DNA of 64,000 nt from Angiostrongylus vasorum. Its lineage: Eukaryota; Nematoda; Chromadorea; Rhabditida; Metastrongylidae. The position numbers and the translations under genes were made by a program. The notes below the pieces were generated by a model. That model was not told the origin of the DNA, did no database searches, and saw only the letters and a program-made list of their open reading frames with translations. Shown piece by piece: positions 21,451-33,442 of this stretch. The stretch spans positions 620,001 through 684,000 of the forward strand of contig JADANN010000058.1 in NCBI GenBank assembly GCA_018806985.1. The letters are read 5' to 3'. Within the stretch, counting starts at the first letter, position 1. The number at the start of each line of letters is the position of its first letter.

Positions 21451-21929
21451 ATAAATTTGTTCACAATTACTGCCATCAATGATGGGTACCGTATGGAATG
21501 GTGGGATATAGGATTACCTTGAAATGCATTTTACATGTGGTACGAAAACGATCACCATGTGCCGAAAACAACGTTGCAGATGGACACCAAGTTATTATAT
21601 TCATTACAAACAGAATATGAAACTTTTCAAAAACTAAGGTTGAATATATTGAAGGGAAAGAGGATAAGTAGGAAACAAAACAACGAAATTTCCCAGCAAA
21701 TAAGAAAAGAATTCAAACTAAACAGAGGACAGTGCACGAGGTGAGCAAGGTCATTTGTTTGTGGGTATGGCAGAGTTATGGATACCGCAAATCTGAAAAT
21801 CTATTCGCTTATTGCATCTACTTAATAAGGAAGCTAAAGAAAGGGCCATCCGGCTGATTGTTACAGCGGACAAACAAATGACTTCATTGCCTCCATTCTT
21901 GTTAACCAAAACTAGGTGTTGCGTCATTC
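21451..21929. other. Unassigned stretch
   Basis: A 69-codon lysine- and glutamine-rich frame at 21535-21744 has no recognised domain. Nothing else seen. Confidence 0.3.
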
Positions 21930-23295
21930 TCTCTTACAGTAAAGCTGGTGTTTTGACGGAGTTAGCCTTTTAGAGACTGGAAAGGTCAAGTTGACTGCAA
22001 TCTTCCGAGTCACACACTTCCATAACTAAGCAGAGAACATACATGGCTAAGACTTTAATCGCATTCTAAACAAAATAGCGTTTTCGCAAAGTCGTCGCAT
22101 TCTATAAATCTTTCACTGAGCATTTCACGTCGAAACCATTCACACGAAGTCCACAAAGTTCACATGCAAGCGTAATGTGTCTCCCTGTCATTAAAATATC
22201 AGTCTCAAGCATTGCGAGGTAACGCGTGATTACGAGGTATTCCTCCCTGCGGTTCATTTTCGCATTAATTGAATTTATCCAGAATGTTTCGAGTGTTCTA
22301 CGTGCTGAAGTTTGCTCCTCCTGTGCAAGAATGGTCACTTCTACTTCAAAATCCTCTCATGTCTGTTTTCTATGCTCGCTTAGTATATGTCTTATTTAAA
22401 TTTAAGGCGGTCGACTAGATGTTCTTTTATACGGGCGCAAACTGGTCTACTCATTTCTCCAGTATATTCGTCCCTCCACGTTTTACAAGAGATCGGATAG
22501 ACCGAACCTGAACTCATTCAATCACTGTCTTTACCGGTATGGCATATTATGCAAATTTGCGATGTAGACAGACAGTCATAGAGGCGGCTTCTAGCTAGCG
22601 TGCTAGAGTGCTCAGTGGGATTTCACTCACTGGTAGCAAATTCTCTTAATCAGTCCTTTTTAAGCAGGGTACTATAACTGCACTTATTTCATTGAAAGTG
22701 AAAGGCAAGATAAACAGGACCTTATTATTTCCTCTAGACCTACCTCGAAGCGCAATAGTTCCGTCGCCATTGGAAATTGCAATTTGCAGCGTTAATTGCA
22801 GGGATTCTTCCTGCTGCTTTCTTCCTGTGCACACACTCGTGGCCGTTCGAAACATGCTCCTTAGAAGCGCCCTTTTTGTGTGGAATGGGTGAAGGGAAAG
22901 ATAATGAAAAGATGTGTTCCGCTTTTTTGGCTTTCGGTACCACTTCTCGGCAAAGTAGCCGTTTTTGGATAGGGTAATTTGAACGTTCAGAAACGGAAGC
23001 CAGTTTTCTTTAGGTTTTTGTTTCGAGTAAACTTAATGTACTCTCGCTGCTCATTCAAATGATTGAAACATTCATTTCTTCCTGTGTAGAGCAAACGACA
23101 TTGCAATTATCTACACATGAACGCTAGAGTAATGGCCGCAGATCCATTGCTGGTGCTTCCTCCTTAGACATAAATGTAATGGCATTGCTTCGTGTCAGTC
23201 GCTGTCCCATTGCCAGCGCTCTCATTTCTTTGAAGTATTTTCTGGAGCATCTGAAGATTGGGCATTTTAAAAACTCCTTTAAAAGGACCATCAAC
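21930..23295 (-). mobile_element. Penelope-like element (PLE-4)
   Basis: Reading from 23295 leftwards on the minus strand, fragments show IQQLMV, then MRALAMGQRLTRSNAITFMS (RT core block), LNEQREYIKFTR, KKGASKEHVSNGHECVHRKK (linker), ISCKTWRDEYTGEMSRPVC (GIY-YIG core near 22440-22510), and FLINSINAKMNRREEYLVITR-type C terminus. A hammerhead remnant lies at 21946-21990 with CAACTTGACCTTTCCAG upstream. Several stops and frame changes. The 5' RT portion is missing. It meets PLE-5 head to head near 23295. Confidence 0.85.
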
Positions 23296-24770
23296 TGCTG
23301 AATCGAAGGAAAATACTACGGACAAATGAGAGGGATGGCATTGTGACAGCGACTGCAACGAAGCAATGCCATCACAATTATGTTGAAGGTAGATGCACGA
23401 GCAATCGATCCCCAGCTATTACTTTAGTGTTGATATAAAGATAATTGCCTTGTCGTTTGCTCCACACAGGAGAAAAAAATATTTCAAGTATTTGAATGAA
23501 GAGCGAGAGTGCATTAAGTTTACCTGAGACAAACTGAAAGAAAACTGTATTGCATTTTTGAGCGTTCTAATTAACCTATCCAAAAAACAGCTATATTGCG
23601 ATGTGGTACCGAACCCAAAGCAGTAATAACATTTTGGTCTATTATCTCTTCTCTCACCCCCTCTCAAACAAGAACGGCACTTCTAGGAAACATATTTCGA
23701 ACAGCCGCGAGTGTGTGCACAGGAATAAAGCAGAGGGAAGAATACTTGAAGTTGACGCGGCAAATAGCCATTTCGGATGGATACGAAACTGTAGCTCTTC
23801 GGGATACGTGTGGAGGAAAACCGAACACAAGCCCCAAACGACAACGCTGGCGATAACAAGCTCCCGTTTATCCTGGCCTTCATTACAAATGAAATAAGTG
23901 CAGCTATGAAGCGTTGCTCAAGAAGGACCGTTTCAGAGAATTCGGTAACAGTGGTTGAAATCCCACCGAGCACTCTAAGACGCTAGCTAGTTCTCAACCG
24001 TCTGTATGACTATCTGTCTACAACGGAAATTTGCGTAACATGCCACATCGGTAGAGGCTGCTATTGCATGAGTTCAGGTACAGTTTATCTGATCTCTTGT
24101 AAAGCGTGCAGAGACGAATACATTGACGAAACGGGTAGAGCACTCCGGGTAGAGCACTCTGCGTCGGTATGAAAGAACAGCTAGTCGGCAATCTCGAAGT
24201 TAAACACGATACTGCACAAGGTGCGCATAGGACACAGAGGCATAACACAGAGGCTTTGGAAGTAGAAGTGACCATCTTCGCACAGGAATCGGAAACTTCA
24301 GCGCCCAAAACTCTCGGAACGTTCTGGGTGAATTCCAAGAATCTGAAAAATAAACTGCAAAAAGGAGTGCTTCGTAATCACGCGTTATCTCACACAATAT
24401 TTAAGGCTGGTGTATTAATACGAAAGGCACATTACGTTTTCATGTGAACTCTGTGCGGTTGGTCTCCACGTGACAGTGTCGGTAAAAGACTCATAGGAAG
24501 TGGTTGGTGTGCGAAGAAGTTACTTTGTTTTTAATAGGATTGAAATCTTGATTTAGTGTGTTTTTCTGTTTTGTTATGTAGGTGTTTGGTAACGTAGATT
24601 GCAGTCAGCTTGACCTCTCCAGGCCCTGGGGAAGGCGAAATCCGCCGACACATTATTGTCTTCTACGTTAATAAAGAATAACGTAATACCTTACGTTTGT
24701 TGAACAAGCATAGAGAAAATTATTTGATTAATGCCTAGGTTAGTAGAAAGTCGGTCATGGAAATTACACG
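23296..24770 (+). mobile_element. Penelope-like element (PLE-5)
   Basis: Plus-strand fragments read YYGQMRGMAL (RT core), KKYFKYLNEERECIKFT, then NIFRTAASVCTGIKQREEYL (linker, 23640-23860), SSGTVYLISCKACRDEYIDE (GIY-YIG core, about 24070), and VEVTIFAQESETSAPKTL (C terminus). A tandem duplication of about 15 bp (GTAGAGCACTCCGG / GTAGAGCACTCTGC) sits just after the endonuclease core. The 3' region has a damaged hammerhead at 24621-24655 and the terminal GTTAGTAGAAAGTCGGTC module near 24745. The 5' part of the RT is absent. Confidence 0.85.
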
Positions 24771-25879
24771 ACTCCATCTTCCTAGTGAGCGCACCAGTGA
24801 GGCCGCTCAAAATTTCTTTTCGACTCAGATGCATTGTCATTTTTTTGAGAATGCATATTTCCCACCACATCTTTAATTCTAAAAGCATTTGAGAGAAGTT
24901 GAACAATACGTCAACCTCGACTTAAAGTTTAGCAGTCTGGCCGACTATAGGAAGACTGATTTGGCCTACAATCCATCACGAAGACATCCATCTTAAGCTT
25001 TTTACAAATCGGTGTGCTTCCAAACCAATAAATAACACTCACACTTTTCGGTTGCACCCAGTTACTTAACAAACTGAGTAAAAGATTCCCTTGTCGATAA
25101 CGGACATGACGACAAACACAACGCTGGAACCATTTTCGTGGTTCCAAAGCAAAAATTCAATTATTTCTCCCAACAAACATATTTTTGAATTGCTATCTCG
25201 TTGAAGCCACGGCATTTCCGTTTGATGGAAAAGAATAACTGCAGATTTTCGCCTTATGTGAAGGTTTTTGCTCATGTTAGTTGTGAGGTTTTGGTAATCA
25301 GAGGTAAACTTTTCCACAGGCAATTAAAGTGCCAATTTGTAGACATTGAAGCGATCGTAGCGGTTGGCCCGACGTCGTGCAACTGCGCATGCGCAATGAC
25401 GACGAGAACCCTGCTTTTGGCTTATTCATAGGTCGCCATCATTGGAAAAATTACGCTTGCCCATAATGTCGATACCAATGTTGTCTGTTGGTGAACCTTT
25501 CCATAATCTACTAAACACCAACGCAAACGCACCTAGAGCGAGAAGGCATAATCTCTTTTGTAATCGAGAAATGTTATCAATCCCTCAAGTCGTCTAAATG
25601 TCGAGAATTTTTGACCTCTTGCTTAAAAAGCAGCATTCTTTGTTATTTTTGATGCTTATGTTGAACCGACTTTTACCGAATGCGCAGCGCCATGGTCACA
25701 AAACTAGGCGTTGCATCACTCGGCAACCAGTCAGCTTTGTGATCTTCGGGCATTGTGTGCCAACCGAGATTGCAGTATCCTTATAGCTAGCGCCTAACAC
25801 TTCGGTTGACATATGCTGTTTACAACAGCAGACTTTGTATAAAATAGGACTAGATAAAGAAAAAAATGATAAGGTTCTC
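24771..25879. other. Unassigned stretch
   Basis: Several overlapping frames of 60-85 codons (for example 25066-25323 on the minus strand) have no recognisable domain. AACTGCGCATGCGCAATG near 25383 contains a perfect short palindrome. Confidence 0.35.
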
Positions 25880-26211
25880 TGCGTTCATCAATCCCTGAGG
25901 GTGCACCATACATTCGACTTCATTAACCATCGCTTGGAGGCAATTGAACGCATATCCCGCCTTTACAATGACCCGCGGTGGCCAACCGTTGTATCGAGCC
26001 AGTGCTGCTCTCCCCTCAGACAAGTCTGATACAAAGCTTCTCCACCTGGAGGGATGGAAGGCTGGGTGGGCTATGGGCGCGGGGACCGCTCCAATGTACA
26101 TGTTGCAGGGGGCTCCGACCACTGCGCTGCACTCGCCCTAACGCCTCGTACATGGTTCCCATCAGAATAAAAGGTTTAAATACTGCCCAGTACCACTTGT
26201 GGTTATAAGAC
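25880..26211. repeat. R4 repeat and adjoining unassigned sequence
   Basis: CAATCCCTGAGGGTGCACC and ACATTCGACTTCATTAACC match R4 at 54195. The following G+C-rich stretch (25960-26140) has no recognised identity. Confidence 0.35.
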
Positions 26212-26458
26212 ATTCCTCTCTGTGATTCATTTTCGGATTCTTGGAATAAATCCAGAACTCCTCGAGAGTTTCGAGCGCTTGTGTTTTCGTTTACTGTAGG
26301 GGGATCGTAACCCTTACTTCAAAATATTCCCCATTATGCTTCTGCGTCTTATGCGTGCCTAGTGGAGTATTTGGTTTAAGTTTACCGACTAGGTGTTCTT
26401 TTATGCTGATGTAGACTGGTTCACCCGTTCCGCCAATGTATTCGTCCCCCTCACGCTT

Positions 26459-27224
26459 TCACGCTTTAGAAGATATCAGATAAACGGTACTGGAACTCAT
26501 AAAATCGGCGTCTCTACCATTGAGGCAAACTATGCAATTCCGCGTTGCACATAAACGGTCATGCAAGCGGTTACGAACTAGCTGGCATCTTACAGTGCTC
26601 AGTGGCATTTCAATTACGGTTACCGAATTCTCTTGATCGGCCCTTCTTAAGCAGCGTTTTATAGCTGCACTTACTTCATTTGAAATGAAGTGCAGGATAA
26701 ACAGGGACCTTATTATTGCTGAAGCTGTAGTTTGGGGGCTTGGGTTTCCTCTACACCTTTCTCGAGCTAGAGTTTCGTAGCCGTTAGAAAGGATTATCTG
26801 CAGCGCCAAGTTCCAGGACTGCTCCCTCCGCACGCTCGTTTCTGTTCAAAACATGTTTCTTATAAGCGCGCTTTTTTGTCTGTGAGGAGTGCGAGGAGAG
26901 GTAATCAAAGAGTATGTTCTCACTACTTGGTTTTCGATACCACTTCGTAGCGTAACCGTTTCCTGATAGTTTAATTTAACGTTCAGAAATGGAAGCCAAT
27001 TTTCTTTTCGGTTTCTCTCGGGTGAACTTGGTATGCTCTGACTGTTCATTCAGTAACTCGAAACATTTGTCCATTTGCTCTTGTGTTGAGCAAATGACAA
27101 TGCAATCATCTATATATCTACAATAGAGTAATGGCCGGAGACCAGCTACTGGTGTTTCCACTTTAGACATAAGTGCGATGGCAAGTCTTAGGGGCAGTTG
27201 TTGTCCCATTGCTAGCCGTCTCAA
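26459..27224 (-). pseudogene. PLE reverse transcriptase palm, linker and GIY-YIG endonuclease
   Basis: From 27224 leftwards: MRRLAMGQQLPLRLAIALMS (RT block), then LLYCRYIDDCIVICSTQEQM with the catalytic YIDD at about 27105-27116 intact, and FTREKPKRKLASISE. The linker (26833-26459) shows RADQENSVTVIEMPLSTVRC and LCATRNCIVCLNGRDADFMS. The endonuclease core continues past a stop with EYIGG and IKEHLVGK near 26390. The protein would copy element RNA at a nicked chromosomal end. Here it is broken into at least three frames. Confidence 0.85.
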
Positions 27225-27255
27225 ATGTGCGTAATACCTCCCAGACCATCTGAAG

Positions 27256-30200
27256 GCAGACGTGAATACTATCTTTTGCCTTCAGACCACGGATCTCCCT
27301 CATATGAAGGATCCCGATAGGCGGTTAGTAGCGAGGCTACGTGGCGCGTCCTCAGGTGGCGGATAGGGGACCAAAAGCAGGGGGTTCTTCGCGGACTAAA
27401 AGCAAAATTTGCTCCCGTGAGACGCAGGTGGATCCAGAGGATGGACTCCCTTTTTTCTGCTGCGCGGATTTGGTACATACATTCTGTGTTTGTGAAGCGT
27501 GTTCATGCACGCGTGTGTGGGTGCGTTCAAGTTTATGCGTATTGCTTTCTACGAGTTAATTCGGCCAAAGGCCAGCAATCAAGTGACAAGGAAATATATG
27601 GGTGACGGCTAGAAGCCGCCTCCAACAAATAAGCTCCATGTCTACTCTGGGAGAGACTGGTAAACTACCCGTGAGTATACCTAGCATCACATTCAGAATC
27701 CAGCAAGCTATACGTGGGTATCAAAATGCTAAACACGCTGGAAGAAACGGGTCTCATTCTCCTAACACCGAAAGAGCCCACAATTCGGCAGCGTTGGGTA
27801 CAACGAGTACGGAGAAGCTGCTAAAATCTCATGGCCAATGGAAGCTGCCTGGATTGCAAAGAACTAAAGTGATGATGTATACTTATAATACACGTCCAGT
27901 TGCATCCGAGTCCTTGATAGAAGACTTGCTCATGCATGCAAGAAGGATAAGGTACAACGTCATCGACCTGGCCGAGACGAGACGATGCCACCCATTCAAC
28001 GCCGTCTATGACACCGCAGAAGAACTGTTCCTCGGAACATGCGACCGTAGAGGGGTCGTCGGCGTCGGCGTTCTCGTCAACACGAGTTTGTCCATGAGCA
28101 TTGATTCATTCGAAAAACTAACAACCCGAATCGGACGTTTACAATTAAAAAGATGTGAATCAATTCCGACTTTGACAGTCTTCGTCGTTTACGCGCCGAC
28201 TTCAAACTATGAAGACAAAGAAGTCGAAGCGTTCTATGTGGATTTGGAGAAGTTCTAAAAAGAAGACTATACGTTCTTCAAGGTCATCATTGGAGGTTTT
28301 AATGCTAAGACTGGACCACGAAGAACGTCTGAAGAACGTCACATTGGGACCCACGGATTAGAGTGGAACGAATAGGGTGAGAGGCCGAGTTCATCACTGT
28401 GACCAAAAGATCAACCATGGTAACTCGCAATTCCAGAAGCCCTACCCTCAACGCTAGACGTGGGAGTCTCCCATTGGAGAGTACCATAACGAAATAGACC
28501 ACCTCATAGTGAATAGAAGGTTTTGCCTAACCGATTTCGCTGTTGTCGCAAAATACTACACAGGATCCGACCATCGCCTCCTTCGTGCAAGATTCAATTT
28601 CTCGCGGAAAGTAGAAAAAAGCCGATAAATTCGAAAGCGGAAGTCCCAGAACCACCGTAAACTGGGACTCATTCAATTAATTAGCCGGCTGTTGGGAAGA
28701 TACCATTGTCGGTAACATAGACGAAGACCACGACCGGCTCATTCAACATCTTCACGTCAGCGCTATGAAAGCTGAGAGTTCGAAAGTCACCAGAAGACGT
28801 CTGTCTCCAGAAACGCTCGAGCTGATACGCCGGTGTGGAATCGCAGGAGCTGCAGGCAACCGCGGACTAACATCCGAACTTGCAAAACAATGCAAACAAG
28901 CGATAAAAGAAGATCTTGAAGACGGAAAAGCAGCAGTAATGGTCGAAGCTGCAGAGGTTGTGAAAAGCATTCGCAAAACCCACCGAAGCTTCGCTTATGA
29001 CAAGACCAAGATGAATAAACTCCGGCACTCAGACGGAAAAGTTATGGCGTCCAGAAAGGCAATGGAGAAAATCATTCGCGAGTACTACTCAGATCTCTTC
29101 GATAGCCACGTCCACCTCCCGTCATACGAAATAAAGGAGGGTGGATATGTTGTACCACCGATTCCCCCCTTCCGAAATTCGACATGCCATTTCGTCGGTG
29201 AAAAATCGAACAGCACCAGGTCCGGACAGGGTAAGATCAGAACACCTGAAGAACCTTCCGCTATTCCTCGTAAACACACTGGCTCGGCTCTTCACACGTT
29301 ACCTGTCTGAATGCACGGTCCCTATTGAGTGAAAGACCAGCAAGATCGTGCTAATGTTCAAAAAGGGTGACCTACACGATATCGGCAACTGTCTTCTTAT
29401 CTGCTTGCTGTCTGTCGTCCACAAACTTTTCACTTAAGTCATCCTAAACAGGATTGACAGAACAGTGAGCAAGCAAGGTTTCGAAAAAGCATATAGTACG
29501 ATGGACCACATCCACACGATAACAAGGCTGATCGAAGTATCGCGTGAGTACAAAAAGACCGCTTTGTCTCACTTTCATCTATTAACAGAAGGTCTTTGAT
29601 TCAATTGAGGTAGAAGCAGTCATAGAAGTCCTTGATAGTCAAGGAGTCCCTACTCAGTACATAAAGATTCTTCGTGAGCTGTGCAAAAATTTTACAACCA
29701 ATATATCAACATTCTGCAACGATATTAACATTGACTTCAAAAGAGAAGTTAGGCAAGGCGATACCATCTCACCAAAAATATTTACCGCCCCTCTCCAGAA
29801 CGTCATGCGAACATTGGAATCTGATAATATGGGAGTGAAAGTCGATGGTCGGCAGTTACACCATGTTCGCTTTGCTGTTGACATCGTCCTTATAACATCA
29901 AACATTAGCCAAGGAGAACGTATGCTTGCCGACTTTGATAAAGCCTGTAGAAGGAAGCCTGTAGAAGGATTGGTCTTCGATTAAATCTCACAAAAAGCGA
30001 CGTTCATAAGGGAACGGATTGGTTTCGTACGCCCAATTCACACTCAACGGACGAATATCTCCGAATACTCCATTTATGTCTATCTAGGTCAGGAAATCAA
30101 CATGTTGAACGAATTACCTCCAGAGTTGAGCAGAAGGAAACGAGAGGGTTGAGGAGCTTTCAAGAGCATCGAGGATGTAGTGAACAGAACAAGGAACACC

Positions 30201-30709
30201 CGACTCTGTGCCCACCTTCCCGACTCAACGGTACTTCCTGCCCTAACGTATGCATCAGTAACCTGATCGCTGCGTAAGCAGGGATGAAAGATCACTCAGC
30301 GTTATTGAACGTGCAGTCGAAAGGACGATGTTAGGAGTATCCCGTTCCACACAAGTAAGGGAACGAATTCGGAGCCCGATTCATGTCAACTATCAGAAAC
30401 CAAAGATGCCTTTCTCCACGCCAAGCAGCCGAAGATAGGATGGGCCGGACACGTTATGAACGACAACAGACGGACACGAGTCGTTAGTGACTGGATTCCT
30501 CGGGATGTTAAACGCACTGCAGGAAGACCAGCGAGCCGATGGTCAGAGTTCTTCACGAAAAGTCTAGAAGAAAGATATGATGCTCAACGAGTGCCTAGAA
30601 TGGGCAGAACCCACTGAGCTACTCTTGCACGCGATAGGAAAAAAATGGAAGATTTACTGGCGGTCGCTGGAGTCACTTGACGACCAACGGGACTGCAGAT
30701 AATGCAGGT
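27256..30709 (+). mobile_element. RTE-1 non-LTR retrotransposon, copy C (near full length)
   Basis: At 3454 bp this copy is of full RTE length (3.2-3.5 kb is usual). It has about 600 bp of 5' sequence, then endonuclease, linker, RT and C-terminal domain, and a terminus of GACTGCAGATAATGCAGG. It is flanked by GACCATCTGAAG at 27244-27255 and 30710-30721, a 12-bp target-site duplication within PLE-6. It is the best reference for the family here; the other copies are truncated or more decayed. Confidence 0.93.
27602..30640 (+). pseudogene. RTE-1 endonuclease/reverse transcriptase polyprotein, broken
   Basis: The open part (27602-28258, 218 codons) covers the start of the APE-type endonuclease: [12 protein letters not shown] holds the catalytic Glu, followed by GVGVLVNTS and [10 protein letters not shown]. 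After the stop, [10 protein letters not shown] replaces the usual GDFNA, losing an Asp, while TGSDHRLLRA near 28560-28595 keeps the SDH motif. RT blocks follow: IRHAISSVKNRTAPGPDRVR (about 29175), FKKGD (29360), then HVRFAVDIVLITSN near 29860 in which FADD has become FAVD, removing a catalytic Asp. The C-terminal domain (30090-30640) is in several frames. Clearly dead. Confidence 0.9.
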
Positions 30710-31515
30710 GACCATCTGAAGATTGTGCAGAGGAGGCACTCTTTTTAAGAGGGTTATCAGCCGCTAAACCAAAATGCCGTGCAAGTTTGTTGCTCCTTCT
30801 TGTTGTATATACAGTTCGAGGATGGCTTGCCTAGAGGAGTCATTCGACACGTTTGTATAAAGGGCGGTGACATCGGAGGACTCCATCACCGCCGCACTCT
30901 TAGGATGCGCGTTACGTAGAGGATCGAGGAACATCTGGTTGTTTGTTGGATGGGCTGGAATGTGCTTTAACAACTGGGTAAACATTAGATTTACGAGCCA
31001 CGTTATTCTATCCGTTGGCCCGTCTACACACCTTTTGATAGGTCTAACCATAAATAACGATCCATAATATCGGTAGAAGCAAGGCCATCGCTGGGTATTA
31101 ACTTATGAGTTCTGATAAGTAAGTACACCGGACATGTTGCTGAGTCAACTTTGAGTTGAGAGATAACTAATGGTTTTAACCCAGCCGCTCTTGCCGTTTT
31201 AACCCAATCGTTGTTTAATTTTCGGTATTACCTTTTAAATTCCTTTACAGACGATGGATGATAAAGGGAAGCATCTTCAAGATGCTCTTTCGTTATCTCA
31301 ACATCTAACTGATAAGGAATTACAATGAGCTCTCTACCTTTGTCACTAACGGATAGTTTTTATGTTTTTTTAACTTTGTCAGCTCTCGTTCCTCCCGGAT
31401 ACCACATTTTTGCACTTCTGTGAAGTTGAAGCGATATCTTTTCGCACGATAGTGATTAAGGACATTGAAAGTCAACTCCTTAATGGTAACAGGAATGCTG
31501 TTTGAACCTCTTGAT
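30710..31515 (-). pseudogene. PLE reverse transcriptase, N-terminal half
   Basis: A 95-codon frame (31051-30764) includes DGPTDRITWLVNLMFTQLLK and SSDVTALYTNVSNDSSRQAI, the DVTALYTNVS block being the first palm aspartate motif of PLE RTs (D within SSDVTALY). Upstream to 31515, frames such as PYQLDVEITKEHLEDASLYH fit the PLE N-terminal domain. The 5' end abuts an RTE-2 fragment at about 31518. Frame changes separate the blocks. Confidence 0.8.
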
Positions 31516-31519
31516 TAAA

Positions 31520-32405
31520 CAGCTGAGGCAAGTTTAACACAGGTGTTAAGTGCTTTGAAGCAGCTTGTAGTTTTTCGGTGGGTTCTTGTTTTGTATGCCA
31601 GTTATACAAAAGGATCTTATTCAGAATATCCTCATCTCTTCCGGCTTATGGATAAGTCGAATCATCACACAGAGAAGACGGTGACCAGACCCCTGCAGAG
31701 AATCCATGTACTACTTAGCTGTGAAAGAGGCACCATTGTCTATTTGCGAGAATATGATCGATTCCCCAATAGTCGTTGCTTCAGGAGGCGCCCACGTCGA
31801 TTGTCGACTTTCTGTTTTTGAAAGACGAATTCTCACGGAAGAGATCTGCTGCAAGAGGAATTATACAAGGCGGTTTCCATCCCTATTTCTCTCTCCTATT
31901 CCAAATTTCCTTATCTTGTATTCATTTTCGTTAACCGTTTCTAATCTGGTGTTGAAGTCTTTAACAACGAATTTATAGAAAAACTTTTCGTTGCGAAATA
32001 GTTGTTACAGCTGAGTGTAAAACTCACCCAGTACGCTCTCATCGACTGTGCAAGTTGACAAATAACATTGGTGACACTGGTTTTTTTTGACGTGAAAGTT
32101 GGAGACGAAGAATGCGCAAGCGCGGTGATACAATTCCGTATAAGGTGAGCAAGTAGGAAATAGATGGTGTACGACAAAGCCAGTGCTCCAACATTTCGTA
32201 ACGAAAAGTCCCCTCCACAAATGCGAAGGTTCCTTCATCTAACAGGCCTATATTTTTCTAACTGGTTTTCGTCTCTTGTAGGGTGGTCACATGGAATCTT
32301 ATGCTATCGGCAGCCCCATGAAGTGCGTAAAGATCGGCATCTTAAGAGAATGTTCTGGTATTTTAGGTGCAGAGCAAAAACTAGTCTCAGTGGGAGGTCA
32401 AGGGT
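31520..32405 (-). mobile_element. RTE-2 endonuclease fragment, copy H
   Basis: On the minus strand it matches the RTE-2 endonuclease at 45151-46020. Examples are SAPKIPEHSLKMPIFTHFMG at the N terminus, RNVGALALSYTIYFLLAHLI, VVKDFNTR-like sequence and ERNRDGNRLV. It is truncated at the right by a PLE 3' end (32430) and at the left by PLE-6 (31515). Numerous stops. Confidence 0.8.
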
Positions 32406-32429
32406 AGGCTTATTTCATTGTTTTTCTTC

Positions 32430-32905
32430 AATAAGCAGACACGAGGTTGGTATTACAGAGTTTATTACGATACAATAGCTGACGTTTCGTCGGTTTCGGC
32501 TTCTTCACAGCCTGGAAAGGTCAGATTGAGATGCGATCTACTCAGCCAAACACTTTCATAACCCTAGCAGATAAAACTTAACAAGTAAATTTGCATTCGC
32601 ATAGGAAACAGCTTCATTTAAACACCTACCGTCTATTTGTTGTAAGTATTTAAGTTAGTTGGTAGATAGCAGCGGCACAGATTAATATATGGACGATGGC
32701 TGTGCCTGTGTCAGGTCATTGAATCAGCCTGAGGTATAGCACTAGGTCACGCGTGATGACAAGATACTCCTCCTTGCGGTTTGTTTTTGAATTTTTGGAA
32801 TTGCCCCAAAATACCAACCTCGTGGGTGCTTATTGAAGAAAAAACAGCGAATTATCATTCAATGCCGAGGACAATAGGAAGTCGGTCTTGAGAATTGCTT
32901 ATTTT
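32430..32905. mobile_element. PLE 3' ends, one minus and one plus
   Basis: From 32812 to 32430 the minus strand aligns along its whole length with the 3' region at 56540-56930 of PLE-10 (for example AACGGTAGGTGTTTAAATGA on the coding strand). Directly after it, 32816-32905 on plus carries a 3' stub (CCAACCTCGTGGGTGCTTAT and GCCGAGGACAATAGGAAGTC). Neither part encodes protein beyond the last endonuclease residues. Confidence 0.75.
32477..32512 (-). ncRNA. Hammerhead ribozyme-like motif (family A)
   Basis: On the minus strand: GGCT, GTGAAGA (first C of CUGANGA replaced by G), hairpin GCCGAAACCGAC, GAAAC, GTC, AGC. Stem I pairs as in other copies. The C-to-G change at a core base should abolish cleavage. 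Confidence 0.55.
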
Positions 32906-32939
32906 ATCGTTTCCAATGACGTGCTGTGCAACCCCGAGA

Positions 32940-33335
32940 TTTGATCGCCCCTCACCAGTTGTCTCTCCATCCCATGTCGTAGAAAGGTGCGCCCAGGGTG
33001 CGGCGATGCGACGTACTACGCTGGAAATCTTGCTGGTTTATCTAACGTGGTTTTCAGGAGTACCGAGATCAGCCTAGCTGAAGCCTTCCTTAGATTCTCA
33101 CCACCCTAGGCAATCGCCGTCCCTATGGAACAGAGTGAGATTTCCACAATGCGACTTGCTAGATATAATTAGCCCAGTAGTAATTTTTTGGTACTGGTTT
33201 ACTCTTAGCTGAACTTCCAGATGGAAATGTCGTACTCTTTTTTCAGCCCGGGACTCTAATTTGGAAGAAGAACCCCGCTTTGCATCATAGCCAGACTTCT
33301 AGAAACACCGGCTATCCACTAAGGCATTAAACTGT
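32940..33335 (-). mobile_element. SINE-like repeat with RTE-type 3' end, copy S4 (diverged)
   Basis: Plus strand GAGATCAGCCTAGCTGAAGC, TTCTCACCACC, GATGGAAATGTCG and GAAACACCGGCTATCCAC align in order with 33500-33820, but with more substitutions. Its left part is rearranged. Confidence 0.55.
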
Positions 33336-33344
33336 TTGCAGAAT

Positions 33345-33440
33345 AATAGCAGCAATAATAATAATAGTAACAATAGTAATAATAATAACTACACTGACAA
33401 TGGTAATAAGAAAGCTAGTGACAAGTGATAATAATATTAC
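33345..33440. repeat. AAT/ATA-rich simple repeat
   Basis: Interrupted runs of AATAATAAT, AGTAACAATAGTAATAAT and TAATAATATTA lie between two SINE-like copies. It may be a decayed tail. Confidence 0.7.
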
Positions 33441-33442
33441 TT

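Larger units (their letters stand above)
26212..31515 (-). mobile_element. Penelope-like element (PLE-6), split by RTE-1 copy C
   Basis: The 5' RT half lies at 31515-30710 and the remainder at 27255-26212. Removing 27256-30709 plus one GACCATCTGAAG repeat joins the RT in register (NLQMV to VWE, homologous to FRWSGKYY in PLE-11). The order is N-terminal RT, palm with YIDD, linker, GIY-YIG domain and C-terminal block. The 3' region and hammerhead are missing, because the copy ends near 26212. It is the most complete PLE reading in the window but carries stops and shifts. Confidence 0.85.
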
